Origin: Galeruca laticollis
Lineage: Eukaryota; Arthropoda; Insecta; Coleoptera; Chrysomelidae
Assembly (NCBI GenBank): GCA_963921935.1
Contig: OY998178.1
Coordinates: 50,646,951 to 50,710,950, forward strand
DNA length: 64,000 nt
Reading direction: 5' to 3'
Shown here: piece after piece, positions 46,010 through 56,777 of the stretch
Numbering within the stretch: the first letter of the stretch is position 1
Layout of the letters: each line of letters opens with the position of its first letter
Notes under the pieces: model-generated
Told to the model about the DNA's origin: nothing
What the model saw: only the letters and a program-made list of their open reading frames with translations
The model's database searches: none
Made by a program: the position numbers and the translations under genes

Positions 46010-47799
46010 AAGTTTTATATTCTTATATAAAAGATATAAGCCATTAAGTGATGATGTGATTTTAATAGTTTTGACAATTTGTGGTCACCAATTTGAACGC
46101 CAAAATCTGATCCCCAAAAGGAAGCCTAGAGAATTCGATTACGAAAATATGGAATCTCAAATGATTGTATTTTTTGAGATTTGTTGCACGCAAATTTTTG
46201 CAAACGAACAACGTTTTACTTTAGTTCAACTGTTCCACCGTCTAGACATATGGCGCTGTATAGAACTTCAATGACAGAAGACGAACAAAATAGATATTTC
46301 GTATTATATTCAAGATGTAAAGTTGGGTTTATACAGCAAATACAATAAAATGAAATAGAAAGAAATAAGGAAAGTTTGTTCGGTTTATACAGACAAATAA
46401 AATAGAATAATTGTTTAACTGTCACTCGTCAAATACACGGAACATAAAAAAAAATTGTTTGTCAAAGTGATCGGTCTTTAGTTGGGAATGGGAAGAAAAA
46501 CATCGATATATCGTATCTATATTATTCAACAGTTTCGATATATGGATAATACAAAATAACGATATTTCAATATATCGATATATTATTCAAAGAGTGATTA
46601 CTTAGGAACTGTATCAAAATTATCGGAATTCAACAAACCATCAATGGAATTGAAGCCTTCACACTCAAAGAAAAATATATACAGACTATAGTACCCAATA
46701 ACAGATAATATAAGACACTTTTTATTTGTGATCAAAGCAAAGGGAACTGAGCTCGATTAAGCGAAAGCATCGATACTATCGGAATTAAAAATATTTAAGA
46801 AACTTTTCTATTATTTTCGAAAAAATATCGATATATCGTACCCTTCCCTTCCATATTTTGAGGTTTTGTTCTGTTTCCGTTGAATTGTAAAGATCAGCAG
46901 ATATAGTTTTTCTGGTTTTCTATATCATTGCACAGTTATACTGATCTTAATTGGAAAAATGATATCCAGGATATCACCATAGGGCTAATAATATCTAAGC
47001 TTCAATATTTGTAATATCACATCTCCTTATTTTTTCTATTTACATATATTAAGTCAATCACAAGTTAGGTCACTTCTTGGTCTAGCCAAAAATAACTACT
47101 AAACATCAGGTAGGCATCAAATGAAATGTAACTTCTGTCATTCTGACAATGATATTGATTTATCCAAACAATTGTCAATTTTTTAGAATTTTCAACAATT
47201 TTTATTATATTGTGGAATTAACTAGAAACCGTGAATTTCATTTAAAACACTAATATGAGTAGATTCCACCAAGTCAGGGTCGAGACAGTTAATTTTATTA
47301 TTTTCTTCCTAATAACAAACGACAAAAGTACGTATTAAAAATAAGGTTATGTGTACCAAACCACAGATAATACCAAACATGCAATACAATAATTCTACGA
47401 TCGCGCACATTCATTTTCAGATAAAATGAAATATCGAAGATAAAAGTTGGCCAACTTTTATTTTATTATAGGCAGGTTTTATCTCTTATTTGTTATTTCC
47501 TGTATAAACGCTATACAGATTTTCCATAAGGTCAACTATATATTTTATCTCTTTTTTTATTTTCTGTAATAACCCATCTTAATACAATATGTATTCTTTT
47601 ATATTTTTTATCTCCAATTTTTCCAGGTTATGTATCGAAATGTTATACTTTTTGCATTTTCCTCCAGGTTGTAATAAACGGACATTCCTGTTTTTACATT
47701 GACTCTCCTCAATTGTTCAAGTAAATTATAGCAAACATGTTTTCTTTTATTGAAAAGTGGAAAGGCAGAGAGAAAATAGGTGGTAGGTATGTAGTATCT
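46010..47799. other. Non-coding, AT-rich, with one probable MITE
   Basis: Apart from the MITE at 46484-46852 nothing was recognised. The frames at 46056-46425 are short and lack motifs. Confidence 0.4.
46484..46852. mobile_element. Possible MITE with ATCGATAT-rich inverted ends
   Basis: Left end gggaatgggaag followed by catcgatatatcgta; right end is the inverse, atatcgatatatcgtacccttcccttcc. The interior contains more atatcgat repeats. No coding capacity; target duplication not clear. Confidence 0.45.
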
Positions 47800-48425
47800 G
47801 GATTTATTGGACCCGTTATTCTCGCTCTAGTGAGCTGATAATCAATAAGGTTCATCTATAAGATGCTCTAAATAATATACAATCATGAAATTGGTCAATT
47901 GTATACACTTAGGAGGCTGAATAGTGCTAACAACCCGAAATTTCTCCAAAAATGTGGCACTTCAGGTACCATAGCACCCGTTGTACCAGGTCTAGTGAGA
48001 ATTAAATAGATAAGTTGCATCTATAAGATGATCTGCATATTATCCAACCATGAAACTGGTCATTTGTATACACTCCGGAGGCTGTATAGTGCTAACAAAC
48101 TGAAATTTCTCCAAAAATGTCGTACTTCAAGTACCATAGCACCCGTTCTACTGGCTTTGGTAAGCTGAAAATCAATAGGGTTGATCTGTGAGACGTCCTG
48201 AACAATATTCAATCATAAAATTCGTAACTTGTTACACTTCGGAGGCTGTATCGTGCTAACAAACTAAAATTTCTCCAGAAATGTCGTCCTTCAAGTACCA
48301 TAGCACCCGTTGTACTCGATCTAGTGAGCTGAAAATCAATAGTATTCTTCAGTGAAATGTTCTGAACAATATCCAATCATAAAATTGTATACTTGTTTTA
48401 CTTCGGAGGCTGTATCGTGTGTTAA
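47800..48425 (+). repeat. ~165-bp satellite array, about four units
   Basis: The landmark ggaggctg recurs at 47912, 48077, 48241 and 48405 (periods 165, 164, 164). Each unit also holds aatcataaaattggtca, cttgtatacact, tagtgctaacaaactgaaatttctcc, and accatagcacccgttgtac. Same family as 8746-9310 (opposite strand) and 63750-64000 (same strand). Confidence 0.85.
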
Positions 48426-49044
48426 CAAGACATGTTACGAAAAGTGGCCGACGACATACAGACAGGATTTTTGTTATAAAAACCATTTTCTCTTGTTGTT
48501 CTTTCTGAACAACGTAAAAATAACTCAAAAAAAATCTATAATTCCACGTTTTTTGGGGTAAACCAATAATTTTCTCACATATTAGATGGCACGATGTTCT
48601 GAGTTTTCAGATTAAATCGCCTATTTTCAATCATGCAAATTTGCAACTTTTCCGCAATTTGATTTTCTTAGCATGCAAAAATTTATAATTATGAAAATAT
48701 TTTATTATGTTAATATAAGTGGTACAAATTTTGAAAGGTAGAATGCTTTTAAAGTGGGAACATTTTTCTTCCATTCTTGATTGCTAGCAATTCCCACAAT
48801 GCTGTCTCTTGGTATGCATCTTATTAAATAACACATGTCCTTTCATGCAATATGTAATGCACCTTGTATCAGGTGATAATAGTTTTATTTTTCAATTATC
48901 ACTATTATATTTTCATCAAAATAAATTATGTCTTTTGAGAGCGGTTTTATTTTTGTTCGTTCAAATACTTGAAATGACACTTCACTTAAATTAAGCATTT
49001 TTCGCTATCAAACCCATATTATCATTAAAAAAAGGGTTTCAAGA
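48426..49044. other. No gene seen
   Basis: AT-rich flank of the LTR element. The last four bases (aaga) are the left copy of its target duplication. Confidence 0.5.
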
Positions 49045-49857
49045 TGTAACACCTGCTCGGGTGCCATGTGTAAGGGTTCGTCAATGTGGTAGAGCATGAA
49101 GGGGGTTGGATGGTTAGATATATTTCTTTATTCAAACTACAATAAATATTTACAATTGAAACCTGAAACTCTGTTCAATAAGTATATATACAAGATTTAT
49201 TGGTCCTGGAGGCGGGCAGTACCTCTAGGGTGGTCGTCGGATTGGGTCGCGGATTATTCTCGGTTGTCCAGATTCCTCACTGGGACGCTAGGTTCCTACA
49301 ACCAAAGGGGTGTGTCAGGGTCGAGATCCCGCGTTGAATGCTCAGCGTGATCTCGGAGGTCGGGAGTTTGCTTCCGTCCCGGGCTCAACGCGCTCCGAAA
49401 TTTCGGCTAATCGGAAAGGCCTTGGTCCTGCGCTCAACACGCTGCAGGGCTTGACCTAGGGTAGTTGGTGTCCGCCGTAAGCTCAACACTCTTTAGGACT
49501 TCGTCCGATATACAGGGTTTGCTTGGCGTCTAGCCTCGGGTTCAACGCACACCGAGGGGTCAACGACAAGCGGGATATTTATGTGTACACAACTCCAGGC
49601 TCAACACGCTTCGGAATATAGTGCAACGCTTCGGTTATTTCCAGTTGAAGCTTCCTATCGTTATTCTACGTAAGTAGAGCTTGACTGGTATATCGCAGAA
49701 CGTATGCTTTGGTAGTATCGGTCAAGTTATTAGCGGAAAGGCGAAGGTGCTGCCCTCTTGGTGCTGGGTGACCAACTCTGTCTAGTTTTGGCTCGTGTAG
49801 AATGTTTTCTGATTATTTATCGGGGTTATTTTATGTTCAGACGACTGTGTCATTACA
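49045..49857 (-). repeat. 3' LTR (813 bp)
   Basis: Starts TGTAACACC and ends TTACA on the plus strand, as does the copy at 52422-53241. Since the genes read on the minus strand this is the 3' LTR. Inside it about five degenerate gctcaacrcgct motifs are spaced 48-60 bases apart (about 49382, 49432, 49480, 49540, 49599). GC content is far above the surroundings. Confidence 0.9.
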
Positions 49858-50924
49858 CCCCTCCCAGATCGTAAAAATTTTGGGACAAAATTTTGGTTCC
49901 GCGTCAGCGGTGTGGGACGCTGTGGTGATCGGTTTCTTTTTTGCTTGACTTCGTACTGTATGCTAATACTCTCTCCGTTGGCTAGCCTGTATCGGTACCT
50001 TCTCTTTCCTGTCTTCGGCTTATTTTTTATTTGCTCCGGCACGTGCTGGATTAGTGGTCCTTCACCGGTAGGGACTGGTTTCTCCTTTGTATCAGCTGGT
50101 TCCATTTCTGCTCTACTGATTTTCCTGGTGTTGGAGGTCGGTCCAATTCTCTCTCTTGGATTTGCCATATGGCATCGTCGTATAGGTCGGGTACGTCTTC
50201 CATCTCTGCGGTTTGGTTTATTGCCTTTTAATTTGTTGTCTATGATTGTGAAATCCAAATGCTGTGTTCCTACTTCCGTTTTTTTCCTCTCGTACCAATC
50301 TGCTTTACATTTCTCCGGTGCTACGTTAATGTAGTCTATCGGATTCCTCGGTCTATACCGCTGTTTGATAGGTGTGTTGTGTTTTAGTTTTATTGTATGT
50401 TCTTCCAATAGTATTACTCTCCGGCTGTTGTTGAACTTTTTAATTTCTGTTTCTAAAAACTTCTCTAGTCTTTTCTTCTCTAATGCTGGTAGTTCCGGAT
50501 GAATATTAAACTTGTGGTTGGCTTCTGTTTGATTCAATTCTTCCATGTTAACTACTGCCTGTTGAATTTTGTTATTGTATCTTATACTCTGTAATCTTTC
50601 TATGAATGCTTTATCTTCGTGTATCCTTCCTTCCTGTTCTTTTTTTTGTATTTTTCTGTTGTCCGTTTTCTTGTGACTTTCCTGTTGTTCCTTTGGGCTT
50701 TGTACGGTGTGATCTATCTGTGTTAGTTTGTTATAAATTTTCTGCTCTTCTGGGGTTAAGTCGGTTTCTTCTTTCAATAGGTCTGCCCATGGTATTTTTC
50801 TCTTTGCAATATCTGCTACTCCTAGAATTGCTTCGTCTTCTAGGTTCGGTATATAGAGGAATTTTGTCTCGACCTCTGGTTTAGCTATTGTACACGGAAT
50901 AACAAAGCTCTTTGTAATTTTCAT
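49782..50924 (-). pseudogene. Remains of pol: protease end, RT start, integrase scraps
   Basis: The frame begins with ANGYKMKITKSFVIPC and LPNLEDEAILGVADI-like sequence (IPNLEDEAILGVADI), the second half of a retroviral-type aspartic protease. A charged linker follows, then NNSRRVILLEEHTIKLKHNTPIKQRYRPRNP, the entry into the reverse transcriptase. From there it jumps to CKADWYERKKTEVGTQHLDFTIID, which resembles the linker just before the integrase, and then a basic, Arg/Pro-rich end that may be frame-shifted integrase sequence and runs into the 3' LTR. More than a kilobase and a half of polymerase coding is missing. The join to gag needs a frame change near 50950. Confidence 0.7.
49858..49865 (-). 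other. Polypurine tract next to the 3' LTR
   Basis: On the minus strand the sequence just before the LTR is tgggagggg, the expected position and composition for the plus-strand primer of a Gypsy-type element. Confidence 0.75.
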
Positions 50925-50938
50925 TTTATATCCGTTTG

Positions 50939-52204
50939 CTATAGTAACCGCCGTATTTTATGGTTAGTCTTATATTTGTAGTGTTTAATTTTGTTCAGGC
51001 CTTTTGTCCCTATGTATGATTTCTGTGCTCCTGTGACGATTAACGCGTTTAATTGTTGTTGGTTTTGGGTAAAAATTGTAATCTGCGGTATTTTATTTTC
51101 TAATATATCGTAACTGTTCGTAGTGGAGGATTTTATTGTGCTCATCCTGCCTCTCGAAGAATCGGCCCTTATGACGTTTCCCGAATTCCAGCAACTGCAT
51201 TTATTTGACGGTGTTCCTATTGTTCCGCAATGACTGCAAAATAATATTTGTCTCCCGTAGCAAGTTTCTTTTCCATGTCCTCTTTTACCGCATCTCCAGC
51301 AACAATCTTGTCGGTTGAAATTCGGTAATTTGCTCTTGTTTTGCGGCCTTTGCCCCGTGCGGCAGTCGTAATTGGTCTTACTCTCGGGTTTGCCTGCTTC
51401 CTCGATCTCTTTTCGGATACTTTCTAGTTCGTCTATTCGCCGTGTAAGGTCTCTTATTGATGCGATTTCATTTCTTCGGACGCGAAGTTTGTATTTTGGG
51501 TTCATATTTCTATATATCCTTTCTAGTTGTTGGCTACTGTTGAAGCCCATATGTCTCCGCATTAATGTCTGAATTTCTGTGATATATTGTTTGAACGGTT
51601 CGTTTCCTGCTTGTTTTCTCTCCATCATCTTTCCTTCTGAGTATGTTGATAAATCTAATGATACATACAATGTTCCAAAATAATCTACGAAATTTTGCCA
51701 GGTTTCCCAGAGGTGTTGATTATTCCGGTACCAAAGAATTGCTTTGCCTTTTAGCACTTCTGGCAGAGCTCTAAGTATAACTTCGTCGTTTAGCTGGTAG
51801 CATGTTTTGAGTTCTTGCAACCTTTCAATGAACTCTATCGGGTCTTTTGAGCCATCAAAGTATATTCCCCATATCCTTATTTTGTCCAGTTCTGTGAAAT
51901 CTACGTGTTTGTAACTGTTCCTACTATGTCTATCTTCGGACTCGCTGTCTTCGGCAGTGTTCATTCCTTCTTTAGGTTTTCCTGCATCTTGTATGCTGTT
52001 TTCTTGTTGTCTGGTATTATGTCCTATCTGTTTCCTTATAAAATGTACCATTCTGGCCCGTAGTGTGTCCATATTACCGCTTGTGCCTAATTCGAATTTT
52101 TGTAGTTCTGTCACTAGCTCTTCCTTCTTGAGCTTGTATATACATCCTACTTTTGTGTCCGCTATCTCTAAGCCCACGTCGGCGTATTCTCCTTGTTGGC
52201 TCAT
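50939..52204 (-). pseudogene. Gypsy-type gag and start of protease
   Basis: 421 residues from 52204. The N-terminus has a SAP-like motif region (KKEELVTELQKFELGTSGNMDTLRARMVHFI, about residues 25-55). The capsid-like domain covers about residues 110-250 (WGIYFDGSKDPIEFIERLQEL, ALPEVLKGKAILWYRNNQHLWETW, PFKQYITEIQTLMRR). Zinc knuckles follow: CWRCGKRGHGKETC and CSHCGTIGTPSNKC (about residues 302-335). At about residue 390 the protease active site reads ALIVTGAQKSYIG: the catalytic Asp of the D-T-G triad is replaced by Val, so the protease is dead. The frame closes shortly after and the rest continues at 50924 in another frame. Confidence 0.8.
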
Positions 52205-52400
52205 GATTTGTTCCTGTCTGATTTTTGCCGCTTCTGTATGCTTGGTTTCTCTCTGGCTGTTCTGGTGTGTCTAACCTTTTGCAATTTTTGTATCCCTTAT
52301 CTTAATTTTGTAATTGTCTCCTCCCTGACTGCTATGTTATATCTGTTATCTTTGTTTCCCTTATCTAACCTTTTGCTCGAGCGCCATGTGCAATATCTAA

Positions 52401-52418
52401 CTTTCAGCTCGGGCGCCA
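52401..52418 (-). other. Primer-binding site
   Basis: Three bases after the end of the 5' LTR the minus strand reads TGGCGCCCGAGC, beginning with the TGG expected for pairing with a tRNA 3' CCA end. Which tRNA is used was not determined. Confidence 0.7.
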
Positions 52419-52421
52419 TTG

Positions 52422-53241
52422 TGTAACACCTGCTCGGGTGCCATGTGTAAGGGTTCGTCAGTGTGGTAGAGCATAAAGGGGGTTGGATGGTTAGATATAT
52501 TTCTTTATTCAAACTACAATAAATATTTACAATTAAAACTTAAAACTCTGTGAAATAAGTATATATACAAGATTTATTGGTCCTGGAGGCGGGCAGTCCC
52601 TCTAGGGCGGTGGTCGGATTGGGTCGCGGATTATTCTTCTCGGTTGTCCAGATTCCTCACTAGGACGCTAGGTTCCTACAACCAAAGGGGTGTGTCAGAA
52701 TCGAGATCCCGCGTTCAACGCACAGCGTGATCTCGGAGGTCGGGAGTTTGCTTCCGTCCCGGGCTCAACGCGCTCCGGAATTTCGGCTAATCGGGAAGGC
52801 CTCGTTCCTGCGCTCAACACGCTGCAATGCTTGACCTAGGGTAGTTGGCGTCCGCCGTAAGCTCAACACGCTTCAGGACTTTGTCCAATATACAGGATTT
52901 GCTTGGCGTCTAGCCTCGGGTTCAACGCACACCGAGGGGTAAACGACCAGCGGGATATTTATGTGTTCACAACTCCAGGTTCAACACGCTCCGAAATATA
53001 GTGCAACACTTCGGTTATTTTCAGTTGAAGCTTCCTATCGTTATTCTACGTAAGGTAGAGCTTGCCTGGTATATCGCAAAACGTATGCTTTGGTAGTATC
53101 TGTCAAGTTATTACCGGAAAGGCGAAGGTGCTGCCCTCTCGGTGCTGGGTGACCAACTCTGTCTAGTTTTGGCTCGTGTAGAGTTCTGTTTTCTGATTAT
53201 TTATGGGGGTTATTTTATGTTCAGAAGACTGTGTCGTTACA
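52422..53241 (-). repeat. 5' LTR (820 bp)
   Basis: Upstream LTR relative to the minus-strand genes. It matches 49045-49857 over its full length with scattered differences and carries the same spaced gctcaacrcgct motif array (about 52760-52990). The flanking aaga follows at 53242-53245. Confidence 0.9.
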
Positions 53242-53529
53242 AAGAGGATCGTGGAAGATCTTTTTATGATACTAGAACAAACAATCAGTATTATTTATCT
53301 CGTATTTTCCCATTATTCAAATAATCCAGTAAACATAACCTCAAACATAGCTTTTAAAATAAAAAATACGGATTGCAGGATAATTAAATTTATCATGACT
53401 ATCATTTTTGATGTCGGGAAAATACGATTACTTATTTTTTAACCATTTATTCCATTCAAAACACTTATGAAGCGCTTAAATAATCAAAAACCTACACTGA
53501 AATGGAAATTCTTATCTCAGCAAGTTTAG

Positions 53530-53668
53530 TTTGAATACAACCTCGAAAAGAGAGATAAGGTTTCTGTGCTCAAAAAGTGTTGAAATATTTGAAACTGAAA
53601 CATTTGAACAGCTGATCCAGAGTTGCGTTTGTTTAAACCGTCAAGAGTGGAAAGACAGAAAGAGAAAA
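53530..53668 (+). CDS. Possible host-gene exon, upstream
   Basis: An open stretch that begins after a tttag acceptor-like sequence and reads SLNTTSKREIRFL, VEIFETETFEQLIQ and CVCLNRQEWKDRKRK. It closes at 53669 next to a potential donor. It has the balanced composition of globular coding sequence and no TE motif. About 107 bases separate it from the next candidate exon. No family recognised; low confidence. Confidence 0.25.
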
Positions 53669-53775
53669 TAGGTTGAATAAGTAAAAGCCGATTCAATACT
53701 ACTAGCGACATATATCGTAAATATTTTGAACCTAATAATTAGTAGGTAAGTAACTAGTAGTGTATACGTTTTCAG

Positions 53776-53980
53776 GTTTCTATACCTGTGAGGAGGCTCC
53801 TCTTAATTATATAGAACCATTCACTTTAAAACTCAAATGTAAACTAAATAAGAGAGTAGATAACCCAATCTATGAAATCTTTATGCTTATAAATACAGGC
53901 CAATTCAATAACACCTCCTACAAATTACCACCTGCGAACAAAAAAGGATCCAAAGAACATATTGAAAAGTGGTTCGTATT
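53776..53980 (+). CDS. Possible host-gene exon interrupted by the Harbinger element
   Basis: It follows a pyrimidine-rich acceptor (gttttcag) and reads GFYTCEEAPLNYIEPF, TLKLKCKLNKRVDNPIYEIF, NTGQFNNTSYKLPPA and HIEKWFVL up to the TTA target site. Beyond the Harbinger element, reading from 59727 in the same frame gives EFYEYFFDYLERVSIIK before a stop at about 59778. The continuity across the insertion suggests a coding exon hit by the transposon. It could also be the ORF of an unrecognised element. No function is proposed. Confidence 0.35.
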
Positions 53981-54109
53981 AAGCCGCGTACAGACAGGAT
54001 TTCCAACGTAGACCAACGCCAACGGCACATGTTCTATCGTTGGCGTTGGCAGTGGAAAGCCTTGGGAAGGATTTGAGAACATCGTCCATACCGAATTTTT
54101 AGTATTGCA

Positions 54110-54607
54110 TTGGGGACCATTGGTCGCGGTTCGATGGTTTTTAATTGTTTTGGGATCTCATCTAGCGAAAGTGATGATGATTTATTGTGTGCAAGTGCAG
54201 GATTTCTCGTTTTACTCAAGTTATTCAACAAAGAAAGTAAGAAACGAAAGCGCACACGCTGGTGGATGACAACACCGTATAAAAACAGAAGTTTCTACAG
54301 AGCGAGTAATTTATTGGATGAGCTCCGGAATGGAGACTCTGGTCATTTCAGGAACTTCTGCCGAATGACCCCAGATATTTTTGATGAACTGCTCAATTTA
54401 GTGGCTTCAAAAATTGGAAAAAAGGATACCAATTACCGAAAAACTATTCCAGCTAAACAAATATTGGCCATTACCCTGCACGATCTAGCAACTGGAAATT
54501 CCTTTACTAGTCTTGCATACATATTTAATGTATCGAAACAAATAATCTCGTCCATTATACCGGAAGTTTGCTCGGCTTTAGTTGACTCACTACAAAAATA
54601 TATTAAG
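54110..54607 (+). pseudogene. Harbinger transposase, exon 1
   Basis: The first part of a HARBI1-like (DDE_Tnp_4) transposase. The start at 54110 is the first ATG; MVFNCFG a few codons on is a possible alternative. After an acidic stretch (SSSESDDDLL) come KRKRTRWWMTTPYKNRSFY, NLLDELRNGDSGHFRNFCRMTPDIFDELLNLV, a helix-turn-helix-like region with YRKTIPAKQILAITLHDLATGNSFTSLAYIFNVSKQIISSIIPEV, and LQKYIK. The exon ends at a gtaaat donor at 54608. The intron, about 1.1 kb, contains the end of the opposite-strand MADF gene. Exon 1 itself is intact. Confidence 0.75.
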
Positions 54608-54699
54608 GTAAATTTTTATTAGTTCTGCTCACAAAATTTTAGCGTATAAAAACATAACTTGAGTATCTTTTTTTCAATTTGTTTGCGGAACGCAAAACA

Positions 54700-55384
54700 G
54701 TTATGTGTATTGAATAGCAAAATCAGGTGAAGACTCATTAGTGTATGTAGACATCCGTGGCATACTGGGTGCGACAAGTACTGGACCAGAACCACGCGCG
54801 GGCAAATGTGCTGGTATGGAGTCACTATTAGTTGCTGATGTTGCATCCCAGCCAGATGCTTGTGTTTCCTGGTATCTCTGTTCTGGTTGCTGGCAATATT
54901 GAAGGTGATGGAAATAGAGTCGATGATATCGCCGAACTGTTACTTTCAGGGTTACTACATTGCGGGCTGGGGTTTGGATGCACTGATGCAGGAAGCAGAG
55001 CTGCATATGTTCCCACTTCCACTTCGAAAAGAATGGTGGCAAATTTGTGTTTAACCACAGCTCGTGTACGTGAATCAAACTTTTCAAGCTGACTAGCCAC
55101 ATACTCCCCGTATAGAGTAGATTCCGTTTTCACTGTCCTCCTCAATTTCTTTGCTTCAATATTTTCAAGATGTTGAAGGTCTCGTCTATTTGAGGATCCT
55201 CGCTTCTCACTTTTTTGGGTTTGGTAAGTGTAAGTGGTTTGATTGACTTATTGCAGTATTTGATTCAACTTGCGTTTCTTCGATAATTTGTCCGTCTTCC
55301 TGTACATTTTCATTATTTTCTTGCTGTAAGTCTGACGACATGTCTTCTGATTCAGTTTTTCCGGCGACATCGATATCCTTTAAA
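54700..55384 (-). pseudogene. Harbinger MADF-protein, C-terminal exon
   Basis: On the minus strand, after an acceptor-like tttaaag, the sequence reads DIDVAGKTESEDMSS and an acidic stretch, then after a frame change LRRTVKTESTLYGEYVASQLEKFDSRTRAVVKHKFATILFEVE (BESS-like dimerisation motif, from 55145), and a Ser/Pro-rich end. The shift near 55200 breaks it. Together with the MADF domain at 59447-59205 it forms the second Harbinger protein, which binds DNA and assists the transposase in known elements. Confidence 0.6.
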
Positions 55385-55711
55385 CAAATAATTGAGAAAT
55401 TAAGTGTCTAGACCTTTACTTAGTGGAATATACTCATATTAGTGTTTCAAATGAAACTCACTGTTTCTAGTTAATTAACTAATTGAGAACTAATTACGTA
55501 GTCTGATTGGACATATGCTTACGATTTGTGTAATTGAAATACGATTTGTGTTTCTCGTCTAATACCCATATTTTTGAACTCATCCGCTAGCTAGTTAGCC
55601 AGAACCCGGAACCGAATAATTTGCAGTTATTAACTTTAATTTTTGTACCGTTCTTGTGTATTTCATTCTTTATTATCTACTTTCCTGAATACATCAAAAC
55701 GTTTTTTCCAG

Positions 55712-56487
55712 CTACCGGAAACCTCAGAGGATTGGCTTACAGTAGCTCGCCAATATGAAGAAAATTGGGATTTTCCCATTGCCTCGTTGCCATGGATGGC
55801 AAACATGTACAAATACAAGCACCAATTTGTAGTAGGAGTAATAATTTTAATTAAAAATCAACATTCAGCATTGTCCTTTTTGCACTTGTCGACGCTGATT
55901 ACAACTTTCTATATGCCGATATTGGATGTTAGGGAAGAATTTATGACGGAGGTGTTTTTAGAAATACGACTTTGTCCAAAAAACTCTCTCCTCTTAATTT
56001 GCCAAATCCAGATGTTTTAGCGGGAGGACACAACCGTATCCCATACGTTATCGTTGCCGATGAAGCCTTCCCTTTGAAATAAAATATTTTGAAATCATAA
56101 CCAGGTTCTCATCAAGAAGGATCCCCTAAACGAGTATTCAACTATAGACTTTCGCGAGCGAGAAGAATTGTTGAAAATGTATTCGGTATATTATCTGCGG
56201 TGTTTCGAGTTTTCAGGAAGCCAATGTTGTTAGAACCACGTAAGGCAGAGAATATTGTTATGCCATGCATTAACTTGCACAATTATTTGAGAAAAAATTT
56301 TGATAGCGAAAAAAATGGACAAATAATAGAGGGATTATGGCGACAACAATCCGATGGTCAAACTGGATTAACCTAAATTCCAAAAGTAGCTCGAAAATCG
56401 GCTACAAGTGCTGAACAAATACGAGCTGAGTTTGCCGAATATTTGACGTCTATCGGATCTATACCTTGGCAAAATGATTATGCGTAG
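55712..56487 (+). pseudogene. Harbinger transposase, exon 2 (catalytic)
   Basis: Starts after ttttttccag with LPETSEDWLTVARQYEENWDFP. A one-base loss near 55776 shifts the frame; the catalytic blocks then read AMDGKHVQIQAP (first Asp), after a stop VDADYNFLYADIG (second Asp), SDGGVFRNTTLSKKL, AGGHNRIPYVIVADEAFPL, and RRIVENVFGILSAVFRVFRKP with the Glu of the active site. The end is EYLTSIGSIPWQNDYA with stop at 56485. Stops at about 55851 and 56080 and at least three frame changes make it non-functional. Confidence 0.75.
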
Positions 56488-56694
56488 AAAAGGTATCCCT
56501 ACTGTATTGTACCATAGATGTATTTTTATTATGTTGTACTTTTTTGTATGTTTTACGTGCCTTCTTCGACAAAAGACCTTCCTCGGAAAAGATGCAATAA
56601 TCTTACGGGGGTTTACGTGATCCGGGGTTTTGTATGTTTATAAAACTATTTACTAGGATATTTTAAAAAAATAAATTTGTATACTTACAGTTTC

Positions 56695-56769
56695 AGTGTT
56701 TTTAGTTTTTCTAGGACGAAACATGCTATTAAGAAACTGCATAGCTTTGAATGCAAACCATGTCGAATG
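56695..56769 (-). pseudogene. Harbinger MADF-protein exon, part beyond the hAT insertion
   Basis: On the minus strand this reads AFKAMQFLNSMFRPRKTKNTET and ends at a consensus gtaagt donor at about 56694. It continues directly from the MADF frame at 59205 if the hAT insertion is removed. Confidence 0.55.
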
Positions 56770-56777
56770 GTATACAT

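Larger units (their letters stand above)
49045..53241 (-). mobile_element. Gypsy-type LTR retrotransposon, internally deleted
   Basis: Two LTRs of 813 and 820 bases with TGTAAC...GTTACA ends, a 4-bp target duplication aaga (49041-49044 and 53242-53245), a primer-binding site next to the 5' LTR and a purine tract next to the 3' LTR. Coding: gag with the start of the protease (52204-50939) and a shifted frame with the rest of the protease and scraps of polymerase and integrase (50924-49782). The reverse transcriptase, RNase H and integrase cores are absent, so the element is non-autonomous. The LTRs differ at about seven positions in their first ~150 bases, so it is not a very recent insertion. 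Confidence 0.9.

Noticed and set aside
47912..47940. CENP-B box in the satellite units
   Set aside because: The ttcggaggctgtatcg box lacks the required A and CGGG positions of the CENP-B consensus.
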